This document shows positions 6,471 through 6,866 of a stretch of DNA of 6,866 bases, piece after piece; the first letter of the stretch is position 1; each line of letters starts with the position of its first letter. The notes under the pieces were generated by a model that saw only the letters and a program-made list of their open reading frames with translations, did no database searches and was not told the DNA's origin. The position numbers and the translations under genes are program-made. The DNA comes from Patescibacteria group bacterium (GTDB lineage: Bacteria; Patescibacteriota; Patescibacteriia; UBA9934), in contig JAUPWK010000071.1 of the NCBI GenBank assembly GCA_030916555.1, positions 1-6,866 on the forward strand, written 5' to 3'.

Positions 6471-6866
6471 ATGAAAAATATTCTTCTCAGTGTTATTGCT
6501 ACAGCTGTTATTGTGGGGGGAGGTGCATTTTATGGCGGTATGGAGTATGCAAAATCACAAACTCCTACAATGGGAGACTTTGCACCGAACTTTGGAGACA
6601 TTGACTCAAGCCAGCTGCCAAACATGCCAGGGGGTGGTGGCTTTAACCGGGGCGGGGCAGCATCAGGCGGTTTTGCGAGTGGTGAGATTCTTTCAATTGA
6701 CGATGAGAGTATCACTGTTAAACTTCCCGATGGTGGTTCGAAACTCATCTTTTTCTCGGATGCTTCTGAAATAACGAAATCCACTGAAGGATCCACGGAA
6801 GATTTAGGAGCAGGAAAGAATATTACGGTCATGGGCACGAGTAATGATGACGGGAGTGTGACGGCA
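6471..6866 (+). CDS. Small membrane-anchored Gly-rich protein with DUF5666-like domain (3' end outside window)
   Basis: The frame is open from ATG 6471 to the window edge (132 codons, no stop), so the gene is partial. The product begins MKNILLSVIATAVIVGGGAF, a lysine followed by a hydrophobic segment (about 4-22), giving either a signal peptide or one membrane anchor. A Gly/Phe/Asn linker comes next (about 53-69, PGGGGFNRGGAASGGF). The start of a small beta domain is then seen: GEILSIDDESITVKLPDGG, FFSDASEI, DLGAGKNITVMGTSNDDGS. This pattern resembles DUF5666-like beta proteins that I recall beside transporter genes in Patescibacteria; no activity is known. It starts 18 nt after the permease stop with no terminator between, so it is probably the fourth gene of the operon. 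It may be an extracytoplasmic accessory of the pump or its cargo. There is no Shine-Dalgarno sequence. Confidence 0.8.
   Translation, partial: MKNILLSVIATAVIVGGGAFYGGMEYAKSQTPTMGDFAPNFGDIDSSQLPNMPGGGGFNRGGAASGGFASGEILSIDDESITVKLPDGGSKLIFFSDASEITKSTEGSTEDLGAGKNITVMGTSNDDGSVTA

Noticed and set aside
6490..6774. Overlapping 94-codon frame at the window end
   Set aside because: It is out of frame with the anchored Gly-rich protein starting at 6471, which has a signal-like N terminus and a recognisable domain pattern.
1..6866. CRISPR array, insertion sequence, phage or toxin-antitoxin genes
   Set aside because: No spaced direct repeats, transposase motifs, terminal inverted repeats or small paired genes were seen on either strand.

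Overview
The window looks like a chromosomal piece of a candidate phyla radiation (Patescibacteria) bacterium. This is an inference from several traits. The dnaX tail is short and diverged. tRNA-Gln(CTG) has an encoded CCA. The MacA-like protein carries a large helical insert. The last gene resembles a small DUF5666-like protein (recognised from memory) next to a MacB-type transporter. No start codon has a convincing Shine-Dalgarno sequence. TGA acts as a normal stop (histidine kinase and ATPase genes), which argues against the recoded Gracilibacteria/Absconditabacteria lineages. A precise lineage cannot be assigned from sequence alone.

Layout, all on the + strand. (1) 1-551: 3' end of dnaX (DNA polymerase III gamma/tau). 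(2) 552-837: intergenic region with a weak possible tRNA promoter, a small leader hairpin, tRNA-Gln(CTG), a perfect 14-bp terminator hairpin starting at the last base of the CCA end, and the control region of the next operon. (3) 838-2494: an OmpR/PhoB-type response regulator and a membrane histidine kinase, 4 nt apart. (4) 2495-2570: short promoter region with three tandem 11-bp repeats. (5) 2571 to beyond 6866: a four-gene transporter operon with a long MacA/HlyD-like adaptor, a MacB/LolD-type ATPase, a MacB/FtsX-type permease and the 5' part of a small anchored Gly-rich protein that runs off the window.

The genes read as one sense-and-export module. The kinase would detect an envelope signal and phosphorylate the regulator. 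The regulator would then switch on the tripartite-like ABC transporter and probably its own operon. The best support is in the DNA: 11-bp direct repeats of consensus CTTCACNNNTT occur twice before the regulator gene and three times before the adaptor gene. At both places the last repeat ends exactly 6 nt before a -10-like hexamer. That is the geometry expected of PhoB/OmpR-family activator sites, so these are the candidate binding sites of the regulator encoded here. The transported substrate is unknown.
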